Assembly: GCA_963741055.1 (NCBI GenBank)
Contig: CAVUGU010000007.1
Location: 124,001 to 188,000, forward strand
DNA length: 64,000 nt
DNA from: Bog-756 sp963741055
GTDB taxonomy: Bacteria > Actinomycetota > Acidimicrobiia > Acidimicrobiales > RAAP-2
Direction of reading: 5' to 3'
Position 1 is the stretch's first letter; each line of letters opens with the position of its first letter. The position numbers and the translations under genes were made by a program. The notes beneath the pieces are model-generated. The model made no database searches. It had not been told where the DNA came from and saw nothing but the letters and a program-made list of their open reading frames with translations. Below are positions 53,521-62,779 of the stretch, in pieces.

Positions 53521-53874
53521 GAGGATCGGCCTGCCTCGGCACCCCGTGGCGGTCCGCTGCCACCAGAGCAGGAGACCTGCGGCGACCCACAGCAGACCGA
53601 CCACCAGATCCGAGAGCCAGACCCGACCGTCGAAGGCGTAGACGGTGAGGATCCGGACGAAGGTGATCGACAGCAAGGTCACGGTGACGACACTCGCGGC
53701 GAACACGATGACCCCGAACATGATCGCCCGGGCCGCGAGGGTGAGCGGCCGCACCGACTTGTCGCGCAGGAGGTCGACCAGCTGGTCGATCCGTTCCGTC
53801 GCCTTGGCCGGCAGGTCGGCGGCAAAGCCGGCCCGAAACCCGCGGGCCGCGTGCTGGTCGGACGTGGGATCCAT
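53521..53874 (-). CDS. Two-span membrane protein, in frame with trxB
   Basis: This segment encodes a head ADLPAKATERIDQLVDLLRD, a first helix ARAIMFGVIVFAASVVTVTL, a loop ILTVYAFDGRVWLSDL and a second helix VVGLLWVAAGLLLWWQR. No stop separates it from TrxB. In the adjacent frame a stop would fall exactly on the trxB GTG (GTGA), the pattern of overlap used all over this window. So it is either a separate small membrane gene whose end is hidden by an indel near 53560, or a real membrane anchor of TrxB. The family is not recognised. Confidence 0.6.
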
Positions 53875-53957
53875 GCTGGGAGATTAGTCGGGCACCCTGG
53901 GCCGGAGGCCCGAAGCCGCCTCCCACGCGACTCCGATGCGCCGACGGGGAGGTCCCC

Positions 53958-54800
53958 TCAGCCCGCTTTCAGCCAGCAGGCGCCGATCGTCCCCGGGCCG
54001 GCGTGGGTGCCGACGACCGGTCCGAGATCGGTGACCAACATGGGGTATTCGGTCTCGACTCCCTTGATCAGGTTGAGGAATTCGTCGAGGTCGGCGGCGG
54101 CTCCGTGGCACACGGCCAGTCGTCTGATCGGCGCCGCCGCCTCGACCTTGTCCGCGAGGTAGCGGAGCGAGCGACCTCTCGTCCGCTGTTTCGACTCCTC
54201 CTCCACGACGCCGTCGGCGAGGATGACGACCGGCTTGATCGAGAGCAGCGAACCGAGCAGCGCGCGGGCGCCGCCGATGCGACCACCCTTCTCGAGGTGC
54301 TCGAGGGTGTCCACCGCGCCGACCACGGTCGTCTTCGGGATCATCTCCTCGACCCGCGCGGAGAGGTCGTCGAGCGACGCTCGGTTTCTCGCGAGCTCGG
54401 CGAGCTCCAGCACCATGAGCCCGAGACCCATGGTGAGCGAGCGCGAATCGAGGACTCGGACCGGGATCCGCTCACCGACCGCTTTGGCCGCGGTGTTCGC
54501 CACCTGGTAGGTCGCGGAGACGCCCGCGGAGAGGTCGAGGCAGAGCACGCCGTCGTACCCTTCGTCGGCCGCGGCCTCGAAGGCCGTCTGGAACGCGCCG
54601 GGTGAGGGGGCCGACGTCTCGGGGAGGACCGGGCTCGCCTTGCACCGCGCCCAGAACTCCTCCGAGGAGAGGGTGGTCCCGTCGACGAACTCCTCCTCGC
54701 CGAAGCGGATCGACAACGGCACGACGGTGACCCCGTTGTCGGCCGCCATCGCGGCCGGAAGGTCGCACGCGCTATCGGTGACGACCCGGATCTTGGCCAT
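53958..54800 (-). CDS. DegV family fatty-acid-binding protein
   Basis: The protein of about 280 residues starts at ATG 54800 with KIRVVTDSACDLPAAMAADN, then VVPLSIRFGEEEFVDGTTLS, ETSAPSPGAFQTAFEAAADE and GARALLGSLLSIKPVVILAD. These are the DegV (EDD fold) signatures; such proteins bind fatty acids, and some present them to acyl kinases. The N-terminal head of the longer open frame is antisense-like and not used. It overlaps the end of murJ by 29 bases and follows it in the same direction. Confidence 0.9.
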   Translation of the reverse strand: MAKIRVVTDSACDLPAAMAADNGVTVVPLSIRFGEEEFVDGTTLSSEEFWARCKASPVLPETSAPSPGAFQTAFEAAADEGYDGVLCLDLSAGVSATYQVANTAAKAVGERIPVRVLDSRSLTMGLGLMVLELAELARNRASLDDLSARVEEMIPKTTVVGAVDTLEHLEKGGRIGGARALLGSLLSIKPVVILADGVVEEESKQRTRGRSLRYLADKVEAAAPIRRLAVCHGAAADLDEFLNLIKGVETEYPMLVTDLGPVVGTHAGPGTIGACWLKAG

Positions 54801-56630
54801 GGGACTCCTCCTCGCCCTCGACGTTGCGCGGACCTTCTCGGACCGGACCGAGGAGGCGGACCGGCGGGGTGTCCGGCTGGCCGTCGAGTTTGCCACGGAA
54901 CGGACCGGCCGACGCGATGTCGGCGGGGCGCGCGACGGGACCCGGCGACGGGCCCGCGCCAGGCGGGGTGCCACCGCTCGGCGGGATCGGACCGGCCGGC
55001 GGCGCCCCACCGCGCCGCCCTCGCCGGCGGGCTGCGTCCCGTGCTCCGAGGAACGCGGCCGTCGCGACGTAGGACGCTCCGCCCGCGACGACCGCGAGGA
55101 GCACGCGCCCCAGCAGTGCGACGCCCGAGGAGGCTCCGTTCACGTTCACCGCCACCACGGTGACCACCGCCATCACCCCCGACGCGATGACGCACGCGGC
55201 GAAGCGGCACGGTGAGGTCGTCGCCCCCGAGGCCACCGACCCGGGTACGGACCACCGACAACGCGAGGAGGGCGGCCACGGTGTAGGCGATGGATACCGA
55301 CAGTGCGAGCCCACGGACACCGAGAGGGCCGACGAGGGCGACCGCGAGGAGGACGTTGATCGCGTTCTCGACGAGGTAGATGCGGAACGGGGTGCGGGTG
55401 TCCTGCATCGACTGGAAGACCCGCACCATGTAGAGGAACACACAAAAGCCGGGCAGGCCGAGCGAGAACATCGCGAGCGCGGCTCCGGTGGCATCGGCAG
55501 GAGCCGCGGTCTGGGCGCCGTGGAGGAGGACCAGGTCGATGAGCGGGTGCGCCAGGATCAGCATCCCGACCGCCGAGGGGATGATGATCGCGAGTATGGC
55601 GCGAAGGCCGAAGGCCATGCGGTGCCGGAACGCGGGCACATCGTCGAGGGCCCAACGGGCCGCGAGCGACGGGGCGACCGCGGTCATGATCGAGACCGCG
55701 ACCACTCCGTAGGGGAGGAGGAAGAAGGTGTACGCGTAGGTGTAGGCGGAGACCGCGCCGGGCACCTTCGCCCCGTCCGCGAGCGCGAGCACGACGAAGA
55801 GCGCCACCTGGTTGGAGAGGACGATCCCGAAGGTCCAGCCGGCGAGGCGGCTGATCGTCCGCATCGCCTCGTGGGCCGGGGCCCAGAGGAATCGGAGGTG
55901 GAGGTCGGCACGGAGCAGCGAAGGGATCAGCAACGCGGCCTGCACGATGACGCCGAGGGTGGTGCCGAAGCCGAGGAGGACCAGCCCCCGGTGATTCGCG
56001 TCGATCGACGCCAAGCTCGGATGGGGCACGATCGCGTGGAACCAGGCGAGCACCGCGATCACCACCAAGTTGTTGGCGATCGGGACGAACATCGGCGTCG
56101 CGAACTTGCCCCTCGTGTTCAACAGGGCGGTGAACAACGCGATCAGCCCGTAGCACGCAAGCTGCGGGACGAACCAGCGGAGCAAGAAGATCGCCACCTG
56201 CTGCTGTTCGTGCACGTACGCGTGGCGGTTGGTGACGGTGTAGAGGTCGATGATGGTGGGCGTGAGGAAGAAGAAGGCCACCGTCGCAACGAGGATGACG
56301 GTCACGGTGACGGTCACCACCGCCGAGATCGCCTCCCACGCGTCCTCGCGACGGCGGGTGGTGAGCCGGGCGACGAACACCGGGACGAAGGTGGCGGACA
56401 GGACGCCGCCGACCACGATGTCGGTGACGATGTTCGGCGTGGTGTTGGCCAGGTTGTAGGCGTCCGCGAACGGCCCGCCCCCGACCGCGGCCGACAGGGC
56501 GATGACCCTGCCGACCCCGGTGATCCGCGACAGCAGGGTGCCGATCGCCATGCCGACGGTGGCCCCGGCGAGGCGCCGTCGGCTCGCCGCTCGGTGACGC
56601 AGGGATCCCGTCGACGTCGATCTCGGTCAT
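54772..56630 (-). CDS. murJ: Lipid II flippase MurJ (two frame breaks)
   Basis: The protein starts MTEIDVDGIPASPSGEPTAP, shifts near 56572 into GMAIGTLLSRITGVGRVIAL and FADAYNLANTTPNIVTDIVV, the MurJ/MviN opening, and runs through about 13 helices, with NTRGKFATPMFVPIANNLVV and VRVFQSMQDTRTPFRIYLVE. Near 55203 it shifts again to FAACVIASGVMAVVTVVAVN and ends in a Pro/Gly/Arg-rich tail at 54772. MurJ flips lipid II across the membrane. The start overlaps the DUF6049 stop (ATGA). In mycobacteria MurJ and the DUF6049 protein (Rv3909) are also neighbours. Confidence 0.93.
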
Positions 56631-58891
56631 GGGACCGCCGTGGGCTGGAGGTCGTGGAGCGACTCGTTGCCGGTCTCCTCCTGGCGGCGCCTCCTGCGGC
56701 GCTTGCGCGAGGTGCGGATCCACCAGCCCCCGAGCACCAGGACCGCCCCGACCGTGAGCGCGATCCCGACGACCGAGGTCGCGGTCGACCGCACGTCGAC
56801 CGAACCGCTCGAGAGGAGCAGCGCACCGCCGGGGGAATGGAGGGTGATGTCCACCTTGAAGGTGCCCGAGGCCCGGGTGGTGACCTTGACCGGGACGATG
56901 TTGGTGTGCGGTGAGGGCAGCAGCAGCGTGTTCGGTTGCGACCACTGGGTGGTGCCGTTGGGGAACAGCAGCTTGTCGCTGTTGAGGGTCAGCGTCGCGG
57001 TGACCGGGTACGACGCGTTGGAGACGATGGTGACCTCGAGCGTCCCCTGTTGCGAGGTCAAGGTGACGGTTCGGTCGCCGGCGACCACCAGCTGGCCGAG
57101 CTGCGCGTCGAGGGCCGCCGCGGTGTTGGCGAGGACCGCCGACTGCTCCGACGGATGGAGCTGCTCGGCTTCACCCGCCAGCACGAGATCGCCGAGCTCC
57201 TCGATGAGCGGCTTCGCCCCCACCGCGGCGGTCGCGAACGCGGCGATGCGCTGGCGTTCGGTGCGGATGGCCGTGACCGGCAACCCGCCGCTCGTGCCCG
57301 AGGCGGTCAACCGGCAGCCGCCCCGGCACGGTGTGGTCGAGGGGAAGAGCGCGAACAGCGACGAGAGCGTCACCGGCTCGACCATCGGGTTGTTCTGGAG
57401 GGCGCCGAGCAGGGTGGTGACGAAGGAGGGGTCGTCGCTCCAGCCGTTCGGCGCGACCACCGCGACGCCGCGGGGGGTGACGTCGTTCGGCCGTTCGTAG
57501 TAGAGCTGCGCGAGCTCGGAGGCGAGCTGGGTGGCGGCGAGCACCGGATCGCCGGTGTCGTCGGTGAAGCGGGCCGCGAGGTCGCCGTCGGACACGACCG
57601 CGGTGACCGATCCCTTTCCCGAAGCGAGCGCGAACGTCTCTGCTGTCGATCCGTTGGTAGGGGAAGAAGCGACGGTGTCGGTGGGCAGCACGACCTGGCT
57701 GTAACCGTCCGCGGCCAGCGCGGTGAGCGTCGGGTCGTCGACATCGTCGTTGGTGACCCAGGCGCCGAGGCCGGCCCCCACTCCTGCCGGGGTAGGGAGC
57801 GAGACGCCGGACCCGTGCGGCACACCCGAGGAGAGCGCGTCCGAGCCACGCGCGACCTGGGTCGAGAGCTCCGATCCCAGACCCGACGCGACCAGATTGG
57901 TCGCGTCGACCGGGGTGAAGGGCGCTGCGAGGAACTGGTGGGTGGCGGCGGCGAGCGCGCCGAGCTGGTCGAGGGTCGCCAGATGCGCGGTGTCGGCGAG
58001 CACGCCGATGGTCTGTCCGCTCGCGGCGAGGGTGACCGGCACGGCCGGGTCGGCGGAGAGCGCGCTCACCACGCCGGTCACTCCGGCGAGCGCCGCGGTC
58101 GACGGCGAGGCGAGAGCCGAGTCGGGCCGCGCGGCGAGCTCGGCGGTGGTGGGTCGGGCCGCGGGCCCCTGGGTGGTCTGGAGAGGAAGGACCACCGCGA
58201 CCCGAAGGCGCTCGGTCGTCGGTCCGGCTTCCGTATAGACGAGGTGGGTGGTGAGCGCACCGATCTGGTTCCCGCCCGGAAGGAGCTCGAGGCGCACCGG
58301 GTAGACGCCCGACGGGTACGACTGGCACTGGCCGCCGGTCGCGGCGAGCGTGATCGTGAAAGGCGCCGCGGCAACCGGTGCCGTCGCCCCGACCGCGACC
58401 GGCATCGAGAGGTCGAACCCCCCACCGAGAAGCGGACGGAACGAGGTGAGCGGGAGGGGAGAGGCTGTCGCGGAGAGGGGTGTGCCGGTCGGCCCCGAGG
58501 AGGCGAGCGACTGATCGAAGGCCGAGACGCTCGTCAGGCAGGGATAGACCGCCACGGAGACGGCGAGGGTCGATGCGCTCCCCGCGCCGGTTCCGACATG
58601 GAGATGCACGTCGAAGGCTTGGCCGGGGGTGACCCAGGGTGACTGCGAGAGGAGCGCCAGCGGGGAGGCGCCCCCTCCCGTGCTGCCCCGCGAATGCGGA
58701 CTGGCAGCGCCAGCGCCTCCGCCGGCGAACAGGACGAGCGTGCACACGATGGCGGCGGCGAGCGCGCCGGCGCACCAGCGGCGGGTACGGGAGAGTGTCA
58801 CCCCGATGGTCGGGGCGGGCGACTCCCCGTGCGGCGTGTCACCGCGCGGGTCGTTGCCGCCGGGGCGGAGGCTGCCTCGTTCCCGATCCAC
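56627..58891 (-). CDS. DUF6049 family membrane-anchored exported protein
   Basis: The 754-residue protein has a signal-like helix (WCAGALAAAIVCTLVLFAGG), a long outer part rich in Ala, Thr, Ser and Pro, and a C-terminal membrane helix (TSVVGIALTVGAVLVLGGWW) with a basic tail (IRTSRKRRRRRRQEE). The middle has two cysteines in STTPCRGGCRLTAS. Its place between pcnA and murJ matches Rv3909 in mycobacteria, the DUF6049 family. The role is unknown, but the location and topology suggest envelope function with MurJ. The natural start may be the GTG of VTLSRTRRW, about 30 residues in. Confidence 0.85.
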   Translation of the reverse strand: MDRERGSLRPGGNDPRGDTPHGESPAPTIGVTLSRTRRWCAGALAAAIVCTLVLFAGGGAGAASPHSRGSTGGGASPLALLSQSPWVTPGQAFDVHLHVGTGAGSASTLAVSVAVYPCLTSVSAFDQSLASSGPTGTPLSATASPLPLTSFRPLLGGGFDLSMPVAVGATAPVAAAPFTITLAATGGQCQSYPSGVYPVRLELLPGGNQIGALTTHLVYTEAGPTTERLRVAVVLPLQTTQGPAARPTTAELAARPDSALASPSTAALAGVTGVVSALSADPAVPVTLAASGQTIGVLADTAHLATLDQLGALAAATHQFLAAPFTPVDATNLVASGLGSELSTQVARGSDALSSGVPHGSGVSLPTPAGVGAGLGAWVTNDDVDDPTLTALAADGYSQVVLPTDTVASSPTNGSTAETFALASGKGSVTAVVSDGDLAARFTDDTGDPVLAATQLASELAQLYYERPNDVTPRGVAVVAPNGWSDDPSFVTTLLGALQNNPMVEPVTLSSLFALFPSTTPCRGGCRLTASGTSGGLPVTAIRTERQRIAAFATAAVGAKPLIEELGDLVLAGEAEQLHPSEQSAVLANTAAALDAQLGQLVVAGDRTVTLTSQQGTLEVTIVSNASYPVTATLTLNSDKLLFPNGTTQWSQPNTLLLPSPHTNIVPVKVTTRASGTFKVDITLHSPGGALLLSSGSVDVRSTATSVVGIALTVGAVLVLGGWWIRTSRKRRRRRRQEETGNESLHDLQPTAVP

Positions 58892-58932
58892 TCCGGACGG
58901 CAGCCTAGGCCAGCCGCACTACCCTCGGCGGC

Positions 58933-60336
58933 GTGCTCCCCGAGCGACTGCAACCATTGGTGCAGGCCACCGGCGATCTTTCGGAGCGCTTCCGCTCGGC
59001 GGGACACTCGCTCTACCTCGTCGGCGGGTCGGTGCGCGACGCCATCGTCGCCGACGGCGCAGCGACCCCGGGACCCGATCACGACCTCGATTTCACCACC
59101 GACGCCCGGCCGGAGCGAGATCGAAACGATCCTCCGAGGATGGGCGGACGCGGTCTGGACCCAGGGCAAGCGGTTCGGGACCATCGGCGCCCGCAGGGGC
59201 GGGCGAACCTACGAGATCACCACCCACCGCGCCGAGGTGTACCGGCCCGACTCGCGCAAGCCCGAGGTGGCCTTCGGCGACGTGGTCGAAGACGACCTCT
59301 CGCGGCGCGACTTCACCATCAACGCGATGGCGCTGCGCCTCCCCGAGCTCGAGCTGGTGGACCCCTTCGGCGGCCTCGCCGACCTCTCCGCGCGCCGACT
59401 GCGCACCCCGCTCGGGCCGGACGTGTCGTTTTCGGACGACCCCTTGCGGATGCTGCGCGCGGCACGGTTCCTCGCGCAGTTCGGCCTCGAGCCCGCGCCG
59501 GAGCTGGTCGAAGCGGTGCGAAGCGGCCACCAGCGGCTCTCGATCGTCTCGGCCGAGCGCATCCGCGACGAGCTCGACAAGATCATGGTGCTGCCGGAGC
59601 CCTCGACGGCCCTCTGGTTCGTGGTCCGCACCGGTTTGGCCGAAGAGTTCCTCCCGGAGTTGCCGGGACTCGCGCTCGAGCAGGATCCGATCCACCGGCA
59701 CAAGGACGTGCTCGCCCACACCCTCGCCGTGGTCGACAAGACGCAGCCCGACCGGCTGCTGCGCCTCGCCGCGCTCTTCCACGACGTGGGCAAGCCGAGG
59801 ACGAGGGCCTTCGGCGACGAAGGCGTGACCTTCCACCATCACGAGGTGGTGGGAGCCCGGATGACCCGGGCCCGGATGACCGCACTGCGGTACCCGAACG
59901 ACGAGATCGACGTCGTGACCGATCTGGTCAACCTGCATCTGCGCTTCCACACCTACCGCCTCGGCTGGACCGATCGCGCGGTGCGTCGCTACGTGCGCGA
60001 CGCGGGTCCTCTCCTCGACCGGCTGAACGAGCTGACCCGCTGCGACTGCACCACCCGCAACGCGAACAAGGCGAAGGCGCTCGGACGGAGGATGGACGAG
60101 CTCGAGGCGCGGATCGCCGCGCTGCGCGAACAGGAGGAGCTCGACTCCATCCGCCCCGATCTCAACGGTGACCAGGTGATGGGCCAACTCGGGATCGGTC
60201 CGGGGCGCGACGTCGGGAGAGCGCTCTCGTACCTGCTCGAGCTGCGTCTCGAAGAAGGTCCGCTCGCGAGGGCGAGGCGCGCCGCCGGCTCGACGAGTGG
60301 TGGAAGGAGCAGAAGGAGCAGGCCGGAAAGGCCTGA
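58933..60336 (+). CDS. pcnA: CCA tRNA nucleotidyltransferase (two frame breaks)
   Basis: GTG 58933 opens with RFRSAGHSLYLVGGSVRDAI, then, after a break near 59108, SEIETILRGWADAVWTQGKR, GDVVEDDLSRRDFTINAMAL, DPFGGLADLSARRLRTPLGP and DDPLRMLRAARFLAQFGLEP. An HD domain follows (LLRLAALFHDVGKPRTRAFG, HHHEVVGARMTRARM). A last break near 60270 gives EARRRLDEWWKEQKEQAGKA and stop at 60336. The enzyme adds or repairs the CCA end of tRNAs. It is convergent with ino1, three bases apart. Both breaks are in G/C runs. Confidence 0.94.
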
Positions 60337-60347
60337 GGGTCAGGCCT
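60329..60347. terminator. Hairpin shared by the convergent pcnA and ino1 ends
   Basis: A perfect 8-base stem (AGGCCTGA and TCAGGCCT) with loop ggg spans both stop codons. There is no T tract, so it is not a classic intrinsic terminator, but it is placed to separate the two convergent transcripts. Confidence 0.5.
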
Positions 60348-61440
60348 CTGCGGGCCAGCTCGGCCCCGGCTCCCCCCGTGCGAAGGACTCGACCAGAAGT
60401 TGCGCCTCGTCGTCGTGGTACTGCACGGGGGGCGACTTCATGAAGTAGGCGGAGGGACCGACCAGCGGGCCGCCGATCCCGCGGTCGAGAGCGAGCTTCG
60501 CGCACCGCACCGCGTCGATGATCACGCCCGCCGAGTTGGGGGAGTCCCAGACCTCGAGCTTGAGCTCGAGGTTGAGCGGGACGTCTCCGAAGTTGCGACC
60601 CTCCATGCGGATGTAGGCCCACTTTCGGTCCTGGAGCCACGGGACGTGATCGGAGGGTCCGATGTGGACGTCGTCGGCCGGCAGTGCGCCGTGTTCGATC
60701 TGGCTGGTCACCGCCTGGGTCTTCGACACCTTCTTCGACTCGAGACGACTGCGCTCCAGCATGTTCTTGAAGTCCATGTTGCCGCCCACGTTGAGTTGGT
60801 AGGTGTGATCGAGGGCGAGGCCGCGATCCTCGAAGAGACGGGTCAGGATGCGGTGGACGATGGTCGAGCCCACCTGGCTCTTGATGTCGTCGCCGACGAT
60901 GGGCAGCCCGGCCTCGTGGAACCGGCGTGCCCACTCGGGATCCGACGCGATGAACACAGGGATCGCGTTGACGAACGCGCAGCCGGCCTCGAGGCAGGCG
61001 GCCGCGTAGAAGCGCTGCGCCTCTTCCGAGCCGACCGGGAGATAGCTGACCAGTACGTCCGCACGTGCTCGGCGGAGAGCGGCCGCCACGTCGGTGGCCT
61101 CGCACGGGGACTCCTCGACGATCTCGCGGTAGTAGGTGCCGAGACCGTCGAGCGTCGGCCCGCGCTGCACGGTCACCCCGAGCTCGCCGACCGAGGCGAA
61201 CCGGACGGTGTTGTTCTGACCGGCGTAGATCGCCTTGCCGAGGTCGGCACCGACTTTCGAGGCGTCGACGTCGAAGGCGGCGACGAACTCGAGGTCGCGG
61301 ACGTGGTAGCCGCCGAGCACCACGTGCATCAGGCCGGGGACCGTGTCGGTCGGGTCGGCGGCTCGGTAGTACTCGACACCCTGGACGAGCGAGCTGGCGC
61401 AATTCCCTACGCCGGCGACGGCTACGCGAATGGTGCTCAT
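60340..61440 (-). CDS. ino1: Inositol-3-phosphate synthase
   Basis: From ATG 61440 the 366-residue protein has the NAD loop IRVAVAGVGNCASSLVQGVE, then FVAAFDVDASKVGADLGKAI, DVLVSYLPVGSEEAQRFYAA, GDDIKSQVGSTIVHRILTRL and NVGGNMDFKNMLERSRLESK. These are the actinobacterial Ino1 signatures; the enzyme makes inositol phosphate for phosphatidylinositol, glycolipids and mycothiol-type thiols. It is coupled to the PadR-type regulator upstream (ATGA at 61437). The frame is intact. Confidence 0.96.
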   Translation of the reverse strand: MSTIRVAVAGVGNCASSLVQGVEYYRAADPTDTVPGLMHVVLGGYHVRDLEFVAAFDVDASKVGADLGKAIYAGQNNTVRFASVGELGVTVQRGPTLDGLGTYYREIVEESPCEATDVAAALRRARADVLVSYLPVGSEEAQRFYAAACLEAGCAFVNAIPVFIASDPEWARRFHEAGLPIVGDDIKSQVGSTIVHRILTRLFEDRGLALDHTYQLNVGGNMDFKNMLERSRLESKKVSKTQAVTSQIEHGALPADDVHIGPSDHVPWLQDRKWAYIRMEGRNFGDVPLNLELKLEVWDSPNSAGVIIDAVRCAKLALDRGIGGPLVGPSAYFMKSPPVQYHDDEAQLLVESFARGEPGPSWPAEA

Positions 61441-62108
61441 GGACGATTTCCCTTCGTTGTCGGCACCGCGTCCCTCCGACGGGACTCGCGGTGCGGTCGA
61501 GTGGTGGACTGCTGGAGACGCTCGGCGTCGATGAGGCGGTCGAGCCACGCGATGTCGTGCTCGGTCGCCTCGGTGCTGTGCTCGACGAGCGAGCGGGTGT
61601 AGTCGTCGAGGCCGCTGCCGGCGGCCCGTCGTTGATCGTTGGCGAGACGGCGGGTCAGCTGCGCCCGACGCCGCTCGAGCAGGGCGAGGCGGGCTTGAGG
61701 CGCGAGGTGACGTGCGAACGCGAGGCGCAACGAGAAGCTGCGCGCGTCGTCGGCACCGGCGGGTTCCTCCGCGTCGAGGAGCTGTTCGAAGAGCTCGCGG
61801 CCGTGGTCGGTGATCCGGTAGACCTTGCGCGACCGCTTGGTCGTCCGACCGGTCCCCGCTCGCCGCGCGCGAAGGCCCGCCCGCTCGCCGCTGAGCGAGC
61901 CCGTCGACGGGATCGGGGGTACCGGGCCGGTGCCACCCGACTCGGTGACGGTGACCGCGTGGCTCGCCTCGAGACGCGACAGGGCGGGGTAGAGCGAGCC
62001 GAACGAGATGTTGGCGAAGAGGCCGAGCTCGTCGCGCAACCGCCGGCGGATCTCGTACCCGTGCATCTCCTGCTCGAGCAGGAGTCCGAGGATGGCGAGC
62101 TCGAGCAC
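61437..62108 (-). CDS. PadR-family transcriptional regulator
   Basis: The 223-residue protein starts at GTG 62108 with LELAILGLLLEQEMHGYEIR, RRLRDELGLFANISFGSLYP and ALSRLEASHAVTV, the PadR winged helix. A loop of about 30 residues with Pro and Gly interrupts the wing, then RSRKVYRITDHGRELFEQLL, followed by a C-terminal helical part for dimerisation. Its stop overlaps the ino1 start, so it likely controls ino1 with itself. A matching pair exists in mycobacteria (Rv0047c next to ino1). The GATATATC repeats upstream are its probable operator. Confidence 0.92.
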   Translation of the reverse strand: MLELAILGLLLEQEMHGYEIRRRLRDELGLFANISFGSLYPALSRLEASHAVTVTESGGTGPVPPIPSTGSLSGERAGLRARRAGTGRTTKRSRKVYRITDHGRELFEQLLDAEEPAGADDARSFSLRLAFARHLAPQARLALLERRRAQLTRRLANDQRRAAGSGLDDYTRSLVEHSTEATEHDIAWLDRLIDAERLQQSTTRPHRESRRRDAVPTTKGNRP

Positions 62109-62160
62109 GTCAGCCCGGGTGGGCGGATCGGGTCGGGTTCAGCGAACGCATGCCGGAGAC

Positions 62161-62181
62161 GATATATCAATTCGATATATC
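62161..62181. promoter_or_regulatory. GATATATC dyad, probable PadR operator
   Basis: Two copies of the self-complementary octamer GATATATC (62161-62168 and 62174-62181) are separated by aattc. They lie 53 bases upstream of padR in an A/T-rich island of very GC-rich DNA and also stand in front of the divergent DUF5318 gene. PadR proteins commonly bind ATAT-type dyads. Confidence 0.65.
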
Positions 62182-62292
62182 AGTGCAACACATGTGCCTA
62201 CCGCCCGGTGGGGTCCGGCCCTCCCGGCCCGGGGCAGATCGGGCCCGCCGGACTACGGACCGAGGACCGCCGGCCGGGTACCCTTGAACGCA

Positions 62293-62739
62293 GTGAGCTT
62301 CCGTCCCGGAGCAGCCGCAGGAGTGCAGACGTCTCCCGCCGGTGGGCAGGTCGAATACGCCCTCGCCCGTAATGCGGTGGTCCGTGAGTATCGCCGGGGC
62401 CGGCTCTCCCGCCTCGACGTCTGCGACGCCCATCCCGAGCTCGTTCGGTGCGCACGCAACCTGGGCGATGCGACCGGGGAGAACTGCCCCATCTGCGAGG
62501 ACGCCGTCCTCGTCGACGTGACCTTCGTCTTCGGCGCACGACTTCCCTCGGGCGGGCGGTGCGTCGCCACCAAGGCCGAGCTCGCGCGGTACTGGAGGCG
62601 GAAGGACCCGGTGGTCTGTTACGTGGTCGAGGTCTGCGCCGAGTGCTCGTGGAACCACCTGGTGCGCATGTACCCGGCGGGTGAGGGAATCGGTGCGGGA
62701 CCCGCCCGGGCCGCGGCCCGGGGGCGCCCGACCGGCTGA
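62293..62739 (+). CDS. DUF5318 family protein with zinc-ribbon-like cysteines
   Basis: The 148-residue protein from GTG 62293 reads VEYALARNAVVREYRRGRLS, VCDAHPELVRCARNLGD, NCPICEDAVLVDVTFVFGAR and VVCYVVEVCAECSWNHLVRM. The CPIC and CAEC pairs fit a zinc ribbon. The family (Rv0049 in mycobacteria) lies next to ino1/padR and before a penicillin-binding protein gene in other actinobacteria. The function is unknown. The gene is divergent from padR. Confidence 0.85.
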   Translation: MSFRPGAAAGVQTSPAGGQVEYALARNAVVREYRRGRLSRLDVCDAHPELVRCARNLGDATGENCPICEDAVLVDVTFVFGARLPSGGRCVATKAELARYWRRKDPVVCYVVEVCAECSWNHLVRMYPAGEGIGAGPARAAARGRPTG

Positions 62740-62779
62740 CCGCTGCGGGGCCGACCGGCGCGTGGCCGCCCCTGATCGG

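Noticed and set aside
58933..62739. pcnA next to ino1-padR-DUF5318 as a rearrangement relative to mycobacteria
   Set aside because: In M. tuberculosis these blocks lie on opposite sides of the origin, but as I recall Streptomyces keeps pcnA and ino1 close together, so this is more likely the older order than a new join.
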